Positions 35,147 through 44,038 of a DNA stretch of 64,000 bases are shown piece after piece. The stretch is from NCBI RefSeq assembly GCF_048320135.1, contig NZ_CP182947.1:5208001-5272000 (forward strand), in the 5' to 3' direction. Position 1 is the first letter of the stretch. Each line of letters opens with the position of its first letter. The translations under genes and the position numbers were made by a program. The notes below the pieces were generated by a model. It was not told the origin of the DNA and ran no database searches. It was given only the letters and a program-made list of their open reading frames with translations. This DNA comes from Ideonella_A sakaiensis_A (GTDB taxonomy: Bacteria > Pseudomonadota > Gammaproteobacteria > Burkholderiales > Burkholderiaceae_C).

Positions 35147-36043
35147 TCAAAACTCATTCATCACGACGCCCGCCGTCTTCGCGCTGGCATTCGCGAGCAC
35201 CTGGACCAGTTCCTGGACCTCGAGCATGCGTGCGACGTTCTTCCGCGCAACGACTACTGCAAGCCCGCACCGCGAAGCGATTACCGGTGCATCCGCCCCA
35301 TAGCTCGACGCAGGGGTATCGACGATCACCTGATCGAAGCGATTAGTCAGTTCGGCGAGCAGTCCATCGAACCAGGTTCCTTCGATCAGTTCCAGGGGAT
35401 TCGGTGGCTGGATGCCTACAGGCAGCACGAAAAGATTTGGAACCCCGTCCACCTTCTTGATCGCACCGATGCCCGCCTTGCCTGGCTGCCCCGGTCTGCG
35501 CCTGGTCAGCAGGCCTGAAAGTCCGTGGTCGTTGTCGACTGCAAAGACTTCGTGCATCCGCGGGCCGCGCAAGTCGCAGTCCACAACCAGTGTTCGCTTG
35601 CCCAGTTGCGCAAATGTCACCGCCAGATTGGCGCACAGGTAAGTCTTGCCGTCACCCGGTGACGCACTGACGACGGCAATCGCCCGGCGCTGGCGCAGAT
35701 CGGCCTGGCCGTCGACCTGGATGCGTTGCAGGATCTGGCTGCGCATCGCACGGATGGCTTCGGCCTTCTGGCCGAATGGTTCGTTAAGTGCAACGAGTTC
35801 CGGGCTGAGCCTGCGGCGCTCTTCGCTGGCGTAGGGGTAGCTGAACTGCTCGCTCAGCGCCAGCAGCACGTCGTCGTTGGTGGCATATCCGAGTGCGATC
35901 GCTGCCTCGCCAAAGCGCACGCCATGGTCGCGCTGGTGCGCGAGGATCTGCTCCACCTGGTCGGCAGTCAGGTTGCGCGTGTCCTTGATGATTTCGCCGA
36001 TGCTGCGCACGTCGGCGGTTGCGGTGTTGGCTGAGGGGGACAT
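35147..36043 (-). CDS. epsG: Chain-length determinant tyrosine kinase EpsG
   Basis: A 298-residue BY-kinase-like ATPase. Residues 1-75 form a small domain like the N-terminus of type II secretion ATPases (GEIIKDTRNLTADQVEQIL). The ATPase domain has Walker A SASPGDGKT (126-134) and Walker A' VVDCDLRG (153-160). There is no tyrosine-rich C-terminal tail, as is usual for EpsG. It would partner the EpsF membrane protein to control polymer length and export. It begins 48 bases after epsF. Confidence 0.93.
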   Translation of the reverse strand: MSPSANTATADVRSIGEIIKDTRNLTADQVEQILAHQRDHGVRFGEAAIALGYATNDDVLLALSEQFSYPYASEERRRLSPELVALNEPFGQKAEAIRAMRSQILQRIQVDGQADLRQRRAIAVVSASPGDGKTYLCANLAVTFAQLGKRTLVVDCDLRGPRMHEVFAVDNDHGLSGLLTRRRPGQPGKAGIGAIKKVDGVPNLFVLPVGIQPPNPLELIEGTWFDGLLAELTNRFDQVIVDTPASSYGADAPVIASRCGLAVVVARKNVARMLEVQELVQVLANASAKTAGVVMNEF

Positions 36044-36091
36044 GACGCTGTTCGGCTCTCGTGTGATGCGCTTGCGTGCTGGATTTCTGCT

Positions 36092-37555
36092 TCAAGCAGG
36101 GCTGCGCGTGCCGAACTTCAGTGACATCAGGCGGCGGCCGCTGATAACACGCTGCTCCTGGTCTTGCTGTTGCGCTATTGCTGCCTTCGACTTCTTGCCG
36201 CGCAGCTTCTTCGTCGCGCCGGGCAACACGCCGATCAGCGGCAGGCCGAGGGTGTCGACCACGTCTCGGCTGCTGCGCACACGGCGGTCGGTCAGTTCCA
36301 TCATCAATGCCGAGCCGACCGCCAGCAGGCTGCCGAGGAAGACGGCAAGGGCGGTATTCAGCAGGATCTTTGGTGACGACGGCTGGCTGGGTGGAGCAGC
36401 AGCACTGAGGATGTTGACGTTGCTCTGTTGCGTCTGGCTCTCGAGACTGGTCTGGTTGAGCCGCTGGTTGATCGCTTCGAATGCGCGCTGGGCATTCTCG
36501 GCATCGCGCACCAGCACGCTGGCTTCGTCGCGCACCGCTTTCATCTTCAGCACGGTGCTGCGCTGCGCGTTGTAGGCGGCCTGCACATCGGCGAGGCGGC
36601 GGCTGCTGACGTTGGCGTTCAGGCCGACGCCGCCGGCCACGCGCCGGCTTTCCTGCTCGATGCGGTTGCGCAGCGACTCGGTGCTGGCCTTGGCTTCGAT
36701 CACCGCCGGATGGTTGACGCCTAGGCGTGCGTTGAGCTCATGCAGCTTGGCCTCGGCGCGGCTGAGGTCGGCCTTCAATCCGGAAACCAGCGGGTTGTTG
36801 ATCACCTCCTGGATCTGCGTGCCGCTCTCGCCGCTGGCCTGGGCGCTGCGGCTGCGGGTTTCGGACGCCAAGGCCTGTAGCGCGACCAGTTGCGAGCTCA
36901 GTTCATTGAGCCGCTGGTTCTCGACGTCGAAGCGCTCGTCAGTGGCGATCAGGCCGTTTTCCTTCTGGTACTCACTGAGCTTGGCCTGTGCGCGTTCGAG
37001 GGCCTCGCGGGCCTCCTTGGCACGGGTATCGAAGAAGTTGTTGTACTGGCGCGCCGGGTCGACTCGGAGCTCAAGTACCGTTTCGACATAGGCCTGGACG
37101 AAGGCATTGGCCAGGCCGGCGGCGAAGCGTGGGTCGGGAGCAGAGTAGGCGACGGTGATGACGCTGGATTCGCGCGACGGCTTGACATCAAGCTGCCGCT
37201 GGAAGTTGCTGGCCAGCCACTGCTCGAGGCTGCCTTCACCGTTGGTTGCTTCGAGCCACTGACTGCGAACTTCCGGGTTCTCGGTCAGCTTCAGGTTCTT
37301 CACCACCTTCAACGCCACCCGGTCGCTGCCGATGATGTCGACTTGCGTGGCCATCAGCGCGGTGGGCGGCATGCCGGCGTACAGCGATGCCGACAACGGG
37401 TCGGGTTTGAAATCGACCACCACCGATGCGCTTGCGGTGTACTTCTTCGGCAGCAGCAGGCTGACGCCGAGTGCGGTGCCGACGGTCAGCACCAGCACCG
37501 CGAGCATCGCCCACCAGCGGGCTTTCAGGATCGACAGGAATTGGCCGAAGGTCAT
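36092..37555 (-). CDS. epsF: Chain-length determinant protein EpsF
   Basis: A 487-residue Wzz/polysaccharide co-polymerase. The start at 37555 (MTFGQFLSILKARWW) gives the expected first membrane helix. A long periplasmic coiled-coil-rich region follows (about 170-400, including RDEASVLVRDAENAQRAF). The proline-rich turn SAAAPPSQPSSPK precedes the second helix near 400-430. The upstream 27 codons of open frame come from a REP repeat and were excluded. It works with EpsG. Confidence 0.93.
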   Translation of the reverse strand: MTFGQFLSILKARWWAMLAVLVLTVGTALGVSLLLPKKYTASASVVVDFKPDPLSASLYAGMPPTALMATQVDIIGSDRVALKVVKNLKLTENPEVRSQWLEATNGEGSLEQWLASNFQRQLDVKPSRESSVITVAYSAPDPRFAAGLANAFVQAYVETVLELRVDPARQYNNFFDTRAKEAREALERAQAKLSEYQKENGLIATDERFDVENQRLNELSSQLVALQALASETRSRSAQASGESGTQIQEVINNPLVSGLKADLSRAEAKLHELNARLGVNHPAVIEAKASTESLRNRIEQESRRVAGGVGLNANVSSRRLADVQAAYNAQRSTVLKMKAVRDEASVLVRDAENAQRAFEAINQRLNQTSLESQTQQSNVNILSAAAPPSQPSSPKILLNTALAVFLGSLLAVGSALMMELTDRRVRSSRDVVDTLGLPLIGVLPGATKKLRGKKSKAAIAQQQDQEQRVISGRRLMSLKFGTRSPA

Positions 37556-37609
37556 GTCAGGGGCATGCCGGTGGGAGGGGGTGGGGTGCGATGGGGGGTT
37601 GGGGCGAGT

Positions 37610-37640
37610 CTGAATCGGGGCTGAAGCCCCTCCCACAGTG
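37610..37640. repeat. REP-like palindrome inside the eps operon
   Basis: AATCGGGGCTGAAGCCCCTC at 37613-37632 is a single copy of the dispersed repeat, placed in the 120-base gap between epsE and epsF. Other gaps in this operon are far smaller, so the repeat probably entered here. It may alter expression between the two genes. Confidence 0.8.
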
Positions 37641-37675
37641 TTCGTCGAACGGTTGGTGTGGCATGGCAGGGTTGC

Positions 37676-38545
37676 TCAGAACAGGCTCTCCTGCACGTGG
37701 ATCACGTCGCCGTTGTGCAGCGGGTCGTTCAACTTCGGCTGGATCACGGTGATGCGGCCGTCGGCGTCGCGGCGGTGCACCTTGACGCCGCGCTCGGTGC
37801 CGCGCTGGGTCAGGCCGCCGCCGGTGGCCAGGCCTTGCATCACGGTCATGTTGCGTTCGAGACGGGCGGCGCCGGGGCGCTGCACCTCGCCGTAGATGTA
37901 GAACATCGGCGCGCGGTCGACGTAGATCGTGTCGCCATTGACGACGCGCAGATCCTCGCCCTGGCTGGTGCTGCTGAAGAGCGACTGCACGTCGATCTCG
38001 GTGCGCGTGGTGCCGTTGGCGCCTTGTCTGACGAGCGTGACGATGTCGGATCCGTTCGGGTTGACGCCACCGGCAAGCGCCAGCAGGTCGCTGATGCGCA
38101 TGCCGGCCAGCTCGAGCGGGAAGCGCCCGGGGCGATTCACCTGGCCGAGCACATTGGCCTGGTTGCCGCGCACCTGCATCACCAGCACGCTGACCTGCGG
38201 CTGCTTGACGAAGCCGCCATTGCGCAGGCCGTTGGCGATCAGCGCCTCGGCTTGCGACACGCTGCGCCCGCCGAGGGGCAGGCTGCCGAGCAGCGGGAAC
38301 GAGATGACGCCGGCTTCCGAGATGCGGGCCTCGATGTTCAGGTCGGGGTTCTGGTACACCGAGATGCGCACGACGTCGCCACCGCCCAGGGTGTATTCGG
38401 CGGCCGGTGCGGCAGCAGTGCTTGCGCTGGCCCGGGTGGCCGGCTGGGCATTGACTGCGAATGGCATGATCGCGAGGCCGGCCGACATCACGGCGACGAG
38501 GGTGCTGGCACGCAGGTGGCGGCCAGCGGATGCTGCGGTGATCAT
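37676..38545 (-). CDS. epsE: Polysaccharide export protein EpsE (Wza/OPX family)
   Basis: A 289-residue protein with a signal peptide (cleavage near VNAQ) and the polysaccharide-export motif LGGGDVVRISVYQNPDLN. Two SLBB-type domains follow, with VLGQVNRPGRFPL and YIYGEVQRPGAARL. It lacks a clear lipobox cysteine and C-terminal helix, unlike E. coli Wza, so the outer-membrane contact may depend on EpsL. The start overlaps epsD by four bases. Confidence 0.93.
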   Translation of the reverse strand: MITAASAGRHLRASTLVAVMSAGLAIMPFAVNAQPATRASASTAAAPAAEYTLGGGDVVRISVYQNPDLNIEARISEAGVISFPLLGSLPLGGRSVSQAEALIANGLRNGGFVKQPQVSVLVMQVRGNQANVLGQVNRPGRFPLELAGMRISDLLALAGGVNPNGSDIVTLVRQGANGTTRTEIDVQSLFSSTSQGEDLRVVNGDTIYVDRAPMFYIYGEVQRPGAARLERNMTVMQGLATGGGLTQRGTERGVKVHRRDADGRITVIQPKLNDPLHNGDVIHVQESLF

Positions 38546-39534
38546 TTGAGTTTCAAACCCTTGGCGATGTCGGACGACGTCATGCCGGTGCCAGCCGCCG
38601 GAGCGGTTGTGGTGGTGGAAGCCTGCGGGGTGGTGGGGGCTGGCGGGTTGACTGGAGCAACTTCCGTACCGTTGGCGGCCATCGCCTCGAACTTGCCCTT
38701 GTAGGCAATCTTCGCGTCGGCGCGCATCGCCTTCAGATCGTCTTGCACGAGCTTGCGCTTTGCATCGGCGACGAGGAATTGCTCGATCGCCGGCCGGGCG
38801 CGCTCGATGTCTACCGGCTCAGAGCGCGAGGCATTCATCACGATCACCTGCACCCCGGTTTTGACCGGGATCAGCATCGCCTGGCCATCCTTCATCTTCG
38901 ACACCTGTTCGAGGATGGCGAGCGGGATCTGCTCTGCCGGGCGCGTGACCTGGTTGCCGGCAAAACGCAGGCCGCTGGTGCGCAGGTAGTCGATGAAATC
39001 GGGAACCGTGGCCGCGGCTTGCAGCTTGGTGCGCAGGGTCGGCACATGTTCGGGCATTGCTTCGATGCCAATCTCTTGCAAGGTGTAGACGCGGCGCTCC
39101 TTGAACAGTGCCGGGTTGTCTGCGTAGTAGCGGTTGATCTGTTCGGGCGTCGGCTTCGGCGCTGCGGCGCCGGCCCGGTCGACATAGGCCTTGGCGAGAA
39201 CCTGCCGGCGCGCCGCCTCCAGCATCTGCACGGTCTGCGGGTCACGATCGAGCTTCAGGTCCTCGGCCTTCTGCACCGCGAGTTCCTGCTCGATCAGGCC
39301 TTCGAGCGCAGCCTTGCTGGCTTCGTCGAGCTGCTCGGGCCTGAGGCCAGGCTGCTGTTGCAACACGAAATTGATCTGGTGGACGGTGATCTCGGATTTG
39401 TTGACCCGGGCTGCGGTCTGCGTCGCAGTGGGTTTGTCGGCGCTCTTGTTGCCGCAGGCGGTCAGCAGCAGCGGCGCGGCCAGGGCCATCGCGGCCAACG
39501 AAATCGAGCTGGGAGGGAAGTGACGGGTGGGCAT
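38542..39534 (-). CDS. epsD: EpsD-type lipoprotein, peptidyl-prolyl isomerase-like
   Basis: A 330-residue protein from the ATG at 39534 with AGGAG nine bases upstream. A lipobox LLLTACGNK (Cys near residue 26) makes it a lipoprotein. The N-terminal part resembles SurA/PrsA-type chaperones (NKSEITVHQINFVL, then LEGLIEQELAVQKAEDLKL). EpsD proteins have this isomerase-like fold but their partner is unknown. The C-terminus is rich in Thr, Pro and Ala. It is the first core gene of the long eps operon. Confidence 0.9.
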   Translation of the reverse strand: MPTRHFPPSSISLAAMALAAPLLLTACGNKSADKPTATQTAARVNKSEITVHQINFVLQQQPGLRPEQLDEASKAALEGLIEQELAVQKAEDLKLDRDPQTVQMLEAARRQVLAKAYVDRAGAAAPKPTPEQINRYYADNPALFKERRVYTLQEIGIEAMPEHVPTLRTKLQAAATVPDFIDYLRTSGLRFAGNQVTRPAEQIPLAILEQVSKMKDGQAMLIPVKTGVQVIVMNASRSEPVDIERARPAIEQFLVADAKRKLVQDDLKAMRADAKIAYKGKFEAMAANGTEVAPVNPPAPTTPQASTTTTAPAAGTGMTSSDIAKGLKLK

Positions 39535-39705
39535 CTGCAGACGCTCCTGGACTGGCGGGGTTTGACTGGTGGCTCGGCGCATGTGCGCCGTGCAGCAGGG
39601 GAGGGTTCTGGATGGCAGCTGCGCGAACTTGCGCAAGACATCGAGAGGGGGCCGGCGGCCGTGCGCTGGGCCGCGCCGCTCGGCCGCCGGAGCGGCAGTG
39701 AGCCG

Positions 39706-40653
39706 CTATCCGGATGCGTACGCCGAGATTGGCGAGTGCTGGGGCTGGATGCGATCGGTATCGCTCGTGCGCTGCCGTTTGGCGGCGAGGCGGCTCGGGC
39801 GTTTGCGGAGGAAGACCGCCAATCCTGTCAGGCCGGCGAGCATCATCCCCAAGGTGGTGGGCTCGGGTACCGGCGTCGCGATGAACTCGGCAATCTTGAT
39901 CGCACCGAGGTAGAAGCTTTCGGGGCGGGTGTTCGCCAGGCTGAACGTGAACGAATTGCCGATCAGCAGCAGCGATGTGTCGAACGGGTAGCCGCCGAGC
40001 AGGCTGAACTTGTAGTCGACCTTCGGCGCGCCGTTGATTGACAGGCCGAAAGAGTCGCCGGCAAGTCTGCTGATCCCATGGTTGCCGTCGAAGAAGTGAA
40101 AGCCGAGCACGCGCACTGTCTTTTCGAACGAGAGCGTCAGCGTGTCGCCGGCGTTGATTTCGTCGTTGCCATAGAAGGTGGGCGGCGTCGTGACGGTCTT
40201 GTACGAGCCGTATTTGGTATTGCCGAGGTACTCGGGCTTCTGGTATTTGGTCTTGCTCGACTTCCACACCCACGACGTCGAGCTGGTGCCGGCTTTGTAG
40301 CCCTGGACGCCCAAGCCGCCGTATTTGGGGTAGAGATCCTGCCGAACGATTGCAGTCGTGCCACCTGCGGTGGTCGATCCCGTGGCAGTAACTGCGCCGC
40401 CGAGCAAGGTGTTGAACCTGAGCGTCTGGCCGCAGATGTCGGCATCCGCGCACAGATCCGTCCCGCCGATGACGGAGCCAATCGAGGTCGGCTGGCCGTC
40501 GGCATACAGCGAGTTCTTGCCGCCGCTCGGTCCGTAGAAACGCAGTTGCTCCCAGGTCTGGGTGCCGTTGGTCCCGAGGCCAGGCAGCGCCGCCGCTGCA
40601 ACCCATGTGCATGCGGTGAGCAACAAACCGGCTATGGCGAACTTCGACCGCAT
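39706..40653 (-). CDS. PEP-CTERM surface protein heading the eps operon
   Basis: A 315-residue secreted protein: signal peptide MRSKFAIAGLLLTACTWVAA, a beta-rich body with one cysteine pair (DLCADADICGQ), then VPEPTTLGMMLAGLTGLAVFL with RKRPSR. About 28 residues follow the anchor, longer than usual. It lies 171 bases upstream of epsD on the same strand and may be cotranscribed. A C-rich/AGG box is 56 bases upstream of its start. It is a likely substrate of XrtB. Confidence 0.9.
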   Translation of the reverse strand: MRSKFAIAGLLLTACTWVAAAALPGLGTNGTQTWEQLRFYGPSGGKNSLYADGQPTSIGSVIGGTDLCADADICGQTLRFNTLLGGAVTATGSTTAGGTTAIVRQDLYPKYGGLGVQGYKAGTSSTSWVWKSSKTKYQKPEYLGNTKYGSYKTVTTPPTFYGNDEINAGDTLTLSFEKTVRVLGFHFFDGNHGISRLAGDSFGLSINGAPKVDYKFSLLGGYPFDTSLLLIGNSFTFSLANTRPESFYLGAIKIAEFIATPVPEPTTLGMMLAGLTGLAVFLRKRPSRLAAKRQRTSDTDRIQPQHSPISAYASG

Positions 40654-40708
40654 GGTGGACCTGTTTTCAGCGTGTGACGGAGTGTAAGGACGCGATCTCC
40701 GTTACAGG

Positions 40709-40727
40709 ACCACCTATTCAAGGGGGT
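40709..40727 (-). promoter_or_regulatory. C-rich/AGG box upstream of a PEP-CTERM gene
   Basis: ACCACCTATTCAAGGGGGT. On the minus strand, ACCCCCTTGAATAGGTGGTC is followed by CTGTAACGG. It closely matches the box at 11816-11832 upstream of another PEP-CTERM gene (ACCCCCTAATAGGTCGT then GCCCTGTA). The shared core and shared position suggest a common operator or promoter. Confidence 0.5.
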
Positions 40728-40847
40728 CGTCCACAAGGGGCAACAGGTCAGGGCCTGGTTCGTGAAGAAGTACCGCACCCGCGAGATGTCCCCTCCAATT
40801 GGCTTGTCTCCAGCGGCAAAAAGTGGGATGAACGCCGACCCGCTTTC

Positions 40848-40855
40848 GGTGCCGT
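40848..40855. repeat. Target-site duplication, left copy
   Basis: GGTGCCGT directly before the left end of the IS66 element. The identical octamer follows the right end at 43960-43967. Eight bases is the length expected for IS66. Confidence 0.95.
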
Positions 40856-40908
40856 GTATGCGTCCGGGCAAGTCATCTTGACGACTTGGCGGTGAGCGCA
40901 TAGTTGCG

Positions 40909-41518
40909 TCAGTCGCCTGTCATCAGCCACATCCTGATCGCTCGATTGGCCGAGTTGACGTCGAAGCCAGTCGGATCGAACGGCCCGCCCCACCAGCGCC
41001 ACATGGCGTCGTGCTCTTCGTGCGATGGGTCGCGAATGGCCCAACTCCGCATAGCCGGGGATTCCTCCGACGTCTTCTGGCGGACAGGCGTTTGCTCCTG
41101 CGAGGCACATCGGTCCGAGGTACAGATCCTCGGTCGCGACCATGACCATCTGCACCTTCACGTCGTGTTCCCAGCTGTCGCCGAAGTCGTATTCGTAGAT
41201 GAAGCTCTTGACGGTGGTGCCGATCACCTGGTCGAGAGTGAACTCTCCGTCAGGCAAGGTTGGCAACTCGGCGGCGAATTCGTCGTCGGGCTCGCCATAT
41301 ACCCGACCGTCCACGGTGAACTGGTGCAGGTGACTGTTGGTCCAGCCCATGGCAGTCTGGATGACCCGGTCGAGGTCCGCCAGGGTCATGTTGCCCGGAA
41401 TGACGATCTGGCAGATCTGGCGCCACACGGTCGGCTCGCTTTCGACGAGCGTGACCAGGAGCTGATAGGCGTATTTGGCCTTGCGTCGTTTGGGGGCAGC
41501 AGTCTTGCGCGATGGCAT
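40909..41518 (-). pseudogene. Frameshifted pRiA4b ORF-3-like passenger gene
   Basis: The first 155 or so codons (from MPSRKTAAPKRR at 41518) match the plasmid pRiA4b ORF-3 family: YQLLVTLVESEPTVWRQI, MGWTNSHLHQF, YEYDFGDSWEHDVKV and GGIPGYAE. A short deletion near 41040 then shifts the frame. The missing C-terminus, AIRDPSHEEHDAMWRWWGGP to MWLMTGD, is readable in another frame up to the stop at 40909. Without the shift the protein would be near 200 residues. The gene lies 31 bases after tnpC and inside the IS ends. Its function is unknown. Confidence 0.85.
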
Positions 41519-41549
41519 CCGCAAAGCGTAGCAGCCTAACGGCGGTACT

Positions 41550-43169
41550 TCAGTCTGCAGGCTGCCAGCAGTGCGGCAACAATTCCTCGATTCGACTGGC
41601 GGGCTGCGTCGGCAGCCGCTCGAGCACGTCCTGCAGGTAGGCACGCGGATCGTGCCCGTTGATCCTGGCCGAGTGCACCAGACTCATGACCGCCGCGCCG
41701 CGCTTGCCGGCGCGCAGGCTGCCGGCAAACAGCCAGTTGGCTCTTCCAAGCGCAATCGGGCGAATCTGGTTCTCGACCCAGTTGTTCGAGATCGGCAGGT
41801 CGCCGTCGCCGATGTACCGCGTCAGCGCCGCCCAGCGCTTGAGGCTGTAGTCGATGGCCTTGGCGGTGGCCGATCCATCCGGAACCTGCAGGCGCTGCCG
41901 GATCAACCATCGGTGCAGCGCCGCGGCAACGCGGCGTGATTTGCGCTGCCGGATTCGTCGTCGCTCCTCGGCCGTGCACTCGGCAATGTCGTCTTCGATC
42001 CGGAACAGCAACTGGAAGTACCTCAGTGCCTGCTCGCCCACCTTGCTCTTGTGGTTGGCCCACAGCTCATGGAATTTACGTCGCGCGTGAGCGACGCATC
42101 CGGCTTCGGTGACGCCGCGCTCGAAGGTGGCCCGGTAGCCCGAGAAGCCGTCGGTGACGAGCGTGCCCTTCCATGGCTTGTCTCCCTCCAGCCCCAGGAA
42201 GTCGCGCACGTTCTCGCCGCTGCGCGTTTCGGCGAAGTTGAAGACCACCGCCTTCGTCGCGTTTAAGCGGGTCGTGCAGTAGGTCCAGATGTAGGCCTTG
42301 TGGGTCTTCTTGTTGCCCGGCTTGAGCATCGCCACCGGCGTTTCGTCGGCGTGCAGCACATCGTGGCGCAGCAGCTCGGCCGACAGCGCGTCCACCAGCG
42401 GTTGCAACTGCGCGCCGCATTCACCGACCCACTGCGCCAGCGTCGAGCGCGCGATCGCCATGCCCGCGCGCTCGAAGATGTGCTCCTGCCGGTACAAGGG
42501 CAGGTGATCCAGAAACTTCGCCACCAGCACCTGGGCCAGCAGCCCGGCGGTGGGGATGCCCTTGTCGATGATGTGCGGCGCCACCGGAGCCTGCACCAGC
42601 TTCTGGCAACTCGCGCAGGCCCACTTGCCGCGCACATGGCGTTCGACGGTAAAGACGCCCGGCGCGTAGTCCAGCTTCTCACTGACATCCTCGCCGATGC
42701 GCTTCATCTGGCAGCCGCAGCCGCACACCGTGCTGTCGGGCTCGTGGCGCAGTTCGCGGCGCGGCAGGTGCGCAGGCAGCGCTTCCCGCTTGGGCTGCCG
42801 CTTGTCCTTCTTGTCCTTGCCTTTGCCGTCGTCGCTGGCCCGATCGATCTCCTTGCAGGCCTCGGCAATGTCGGTGTCCAGCGTCTCTTCCAGGAGGCTC
42901 TTCTGCTCCGCGTTCAGACCGGCACAGAACTTCTCACTGCTCGCGGCGAACTTCAACCGCTTCAGCGCCGCAAGCTCGTGCGTAAGCTTGTCGATCTGCG
43001 CCTGCTTGAACGCCACCTCGCGCTGGCGCCGCTCGAGCAGTTCGTCCTTGGCCGCCGCTTCGGACATCATCGCCAGCAGCGCCTGGCGCAGCTGCTGCGG
43101 ATCGAGGGAGTCGAGTTGCTGTGGGGCGATCACAGGCCGTGATCGTGCCGCATCGATGCGCTGTTGCAC
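41550..43169 (-). CDS. tnpC: IS66 transposase TnpC
   Basis: A 539-residue DDE transposase with all IS66 parts: an N-terminal leucine-rich coiled coil (about 30-75), a zinc-finger region (VCGCGCQMKR, later WACASCQKL), and the catalytic core with LHADETPVAML, LVTDGFSGYR and ISNNWVENQIRPIALGR. No frameshift is visible. It needs TnpA and TnpB for transposition. Confidence 0.96.
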   Translation of the reverse strand: MQQRIDAARSRPVIAPQQLDSLDPQQLRQALLAMMSEAAAKDELLERRQREVAFKQAQIDKLTHELAALKRLKFAASSEKFCAGLNAEQKSLLEETLDTDIAEACKEIDRASDDGKGKDKKDKRQPKREALPAHLPRRELRHEPDSTVCGCGCQMKRIGEDVSEKLDYAPGVFTVERHVRGKWACASCQKLVQAPVAPHIIDKGIPTAGLLAQVLVAKFLDHLPLYRQEHIFERAGMAIARSTLAQWVGECGAQLQPLVDALSAELLRHDVLHADETPVAMLKPGNKKTHKAYIWTYCTTRLNATKAVVFNFAETRSGENVRDFLGLEGDKPWKGTLVTDGFSGYRATFERGVTEAGCVAHARRKFHELWANHKSKVGEQALRYFQLLFRIEDDIAECTAEERRRIRQRKSRRVAAALHRWLIRQRLQVPDGSATAKAIDYSLKRWAALTRYIGDGDLPISNNWVENQIRPIALGRANWLFAGSLRAGKRGAAVMSLVHSARINGHDPRAYLQDVLERLPTQPASRIEELLPHCWQPAD

Positions 43170-43196
43170 ATCGGCAGAAGCGACTATTGCGCCGCT

Positions 43197-43529
43197 CTAC
43201 AGAACCCGAATGATTCCGGCCTCGCCCACGCGCTGCCACGGCAGGCCAAGCACCAGCGCATCGAACTGCGCTCGACTGAGCGAGGCCGTCGCCGCCGCAT
43301 CCTTCGGCCAGACGAACTTGCCGCTGTTCAGGCGCCGAGCGGCCAGCCATACACCGATGCCATCGTGCACGAGCACCTTCATCCGATTGGCACGGCGATT
43401 GGCGAACAGGTAGGCGTGGTGCGGGCGGGCCTCGCCGAACACCGTGACCACCCTTGCCAACGCGGCTTCCGTGCCGGAGCGCATGTCCAGCGGCTCCACG
43501 GCCAGCCACAACGAGTCGACACGGATCAC
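43197..43529 (-). CDS. tnpB: IS66 accessory protein TnpB
   Basis: A 110-residue protein with the family core (LAVEPLDMRSGTEAAL, HHAYLFANRRANRMKVLVHD, GIGVWLAARRLNSGKFVWP). The GTG start at 43529 overlaps the tnpA stop (GTGA), the usual coupling in IS66. The longer open frame to 43583 is not needed. Confidence 0.95.
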   Translation of the reverse strand: MIRVDSLWLAVEPLDMRSGTEAALARVVTVFGEARPHHAYLFANRRANRMKVLVHDGIGVWLAARRLNSGKFVWPKDAAATASLSRAQFDALVLGLPWQRVGEAGIIRVL

Positions 43530-43888
43530 CGCAGCAACTCGCGCATCCAGCTTGCACACTCGGCGGCCGCGGCGATCGGCCAAGTCACGATGATCGTCGT
43601 CGCGCCGCGGCGGAGTTCGATGCGCAGATCGGGCAGCGGTTGCGGGCTGCTGGGCAAGGCCACGGGAATGAACGCTGGCGCTTGGCTCACCGCAGCGACC
43701 GGCGACTCGCTTCGCTCAGCCAGCCGGCGCCACTTGTGGACCAGGTTGGTGTTCAGGCCGTTGTTCATCGCAACCTGCGCCACCGAGGCGCCCGGCTGGC
43801 GACACTCCTGCAACACTCTTTGCTTCAACTCGCGATCGTGGCGACGCCGAACCGCGATCCCTGTCTTGGCCTCTTCCATGGGGTCCAC
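43526..43888 (-). CDS. tnpA: IS66 accessory protein TnpA
   Basis: A 120-residue protein with a helix-turn-helix (ELKQRVLQECRQPGASVAQV then AMNNGLNTNLVHKWRR). It is the first gene of the transposase operon. Starts at 43888 and 43879 are both possible. Confidence 0.94.
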   Translation of the reverse strand: MDPMEEAKTGIAVRRRHDRELKQRVLQECRQPGASVAQVAMNNGLNTNLVHKWRRLAERSESPVAAVSQAPAFIPVALPSSPQPLPDLRIELRRGATTIIVTWPIAAAAECASWMRELLR

Positions 43889-43959
43889 CTACCTCCTTGG
43901 TGGACACCATCGTCTCCGACGTCGCCGGACGACTCAAGATGACTTTGCCGGACGGATAC

Positions 43960-43967
43960 GGTGCCGT
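43960..43967. repeat. Target-site duplication, right copy
   Basis: GGTGCCGT, identical to 40848-40855, confirming the right end of the IS66 element at 43959. Confidence 0.95.
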
Positions 43968-44038
43968 GGGCGTGTCCTTGATTGCCCGCGCATCTGTAAC
44001 AGTGAGATGAAAAGCCGGCGCCCGCCGCACCGCAGAGC

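Larger units (their letters stand above)
40856..43959 (-). mobile_element. IS66-family insertion sequence with passenger gene (3104 bp)
   Basis: The element is bounded by imperfect inverted repeats: 40856-40881 (GTATGCGTCCGGGCAAGTCA...) and 43934-43959 read in reverse (GTATCCGTCCGGCAAAGTCA...), 23 of 26 bases matching. It is flanked by exact 8-bp duplications. It carries tnpA, tnpB and tnpC in the usual order on the minus strand. A fourth, frameshifted pRiA4b ORF-3-like gene lies between tnpC and the left end. The transposase genes are intact. It entered the gap between a PEP-CTERM gene and a surface-protein pseudogene. Confidence 0.95.
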
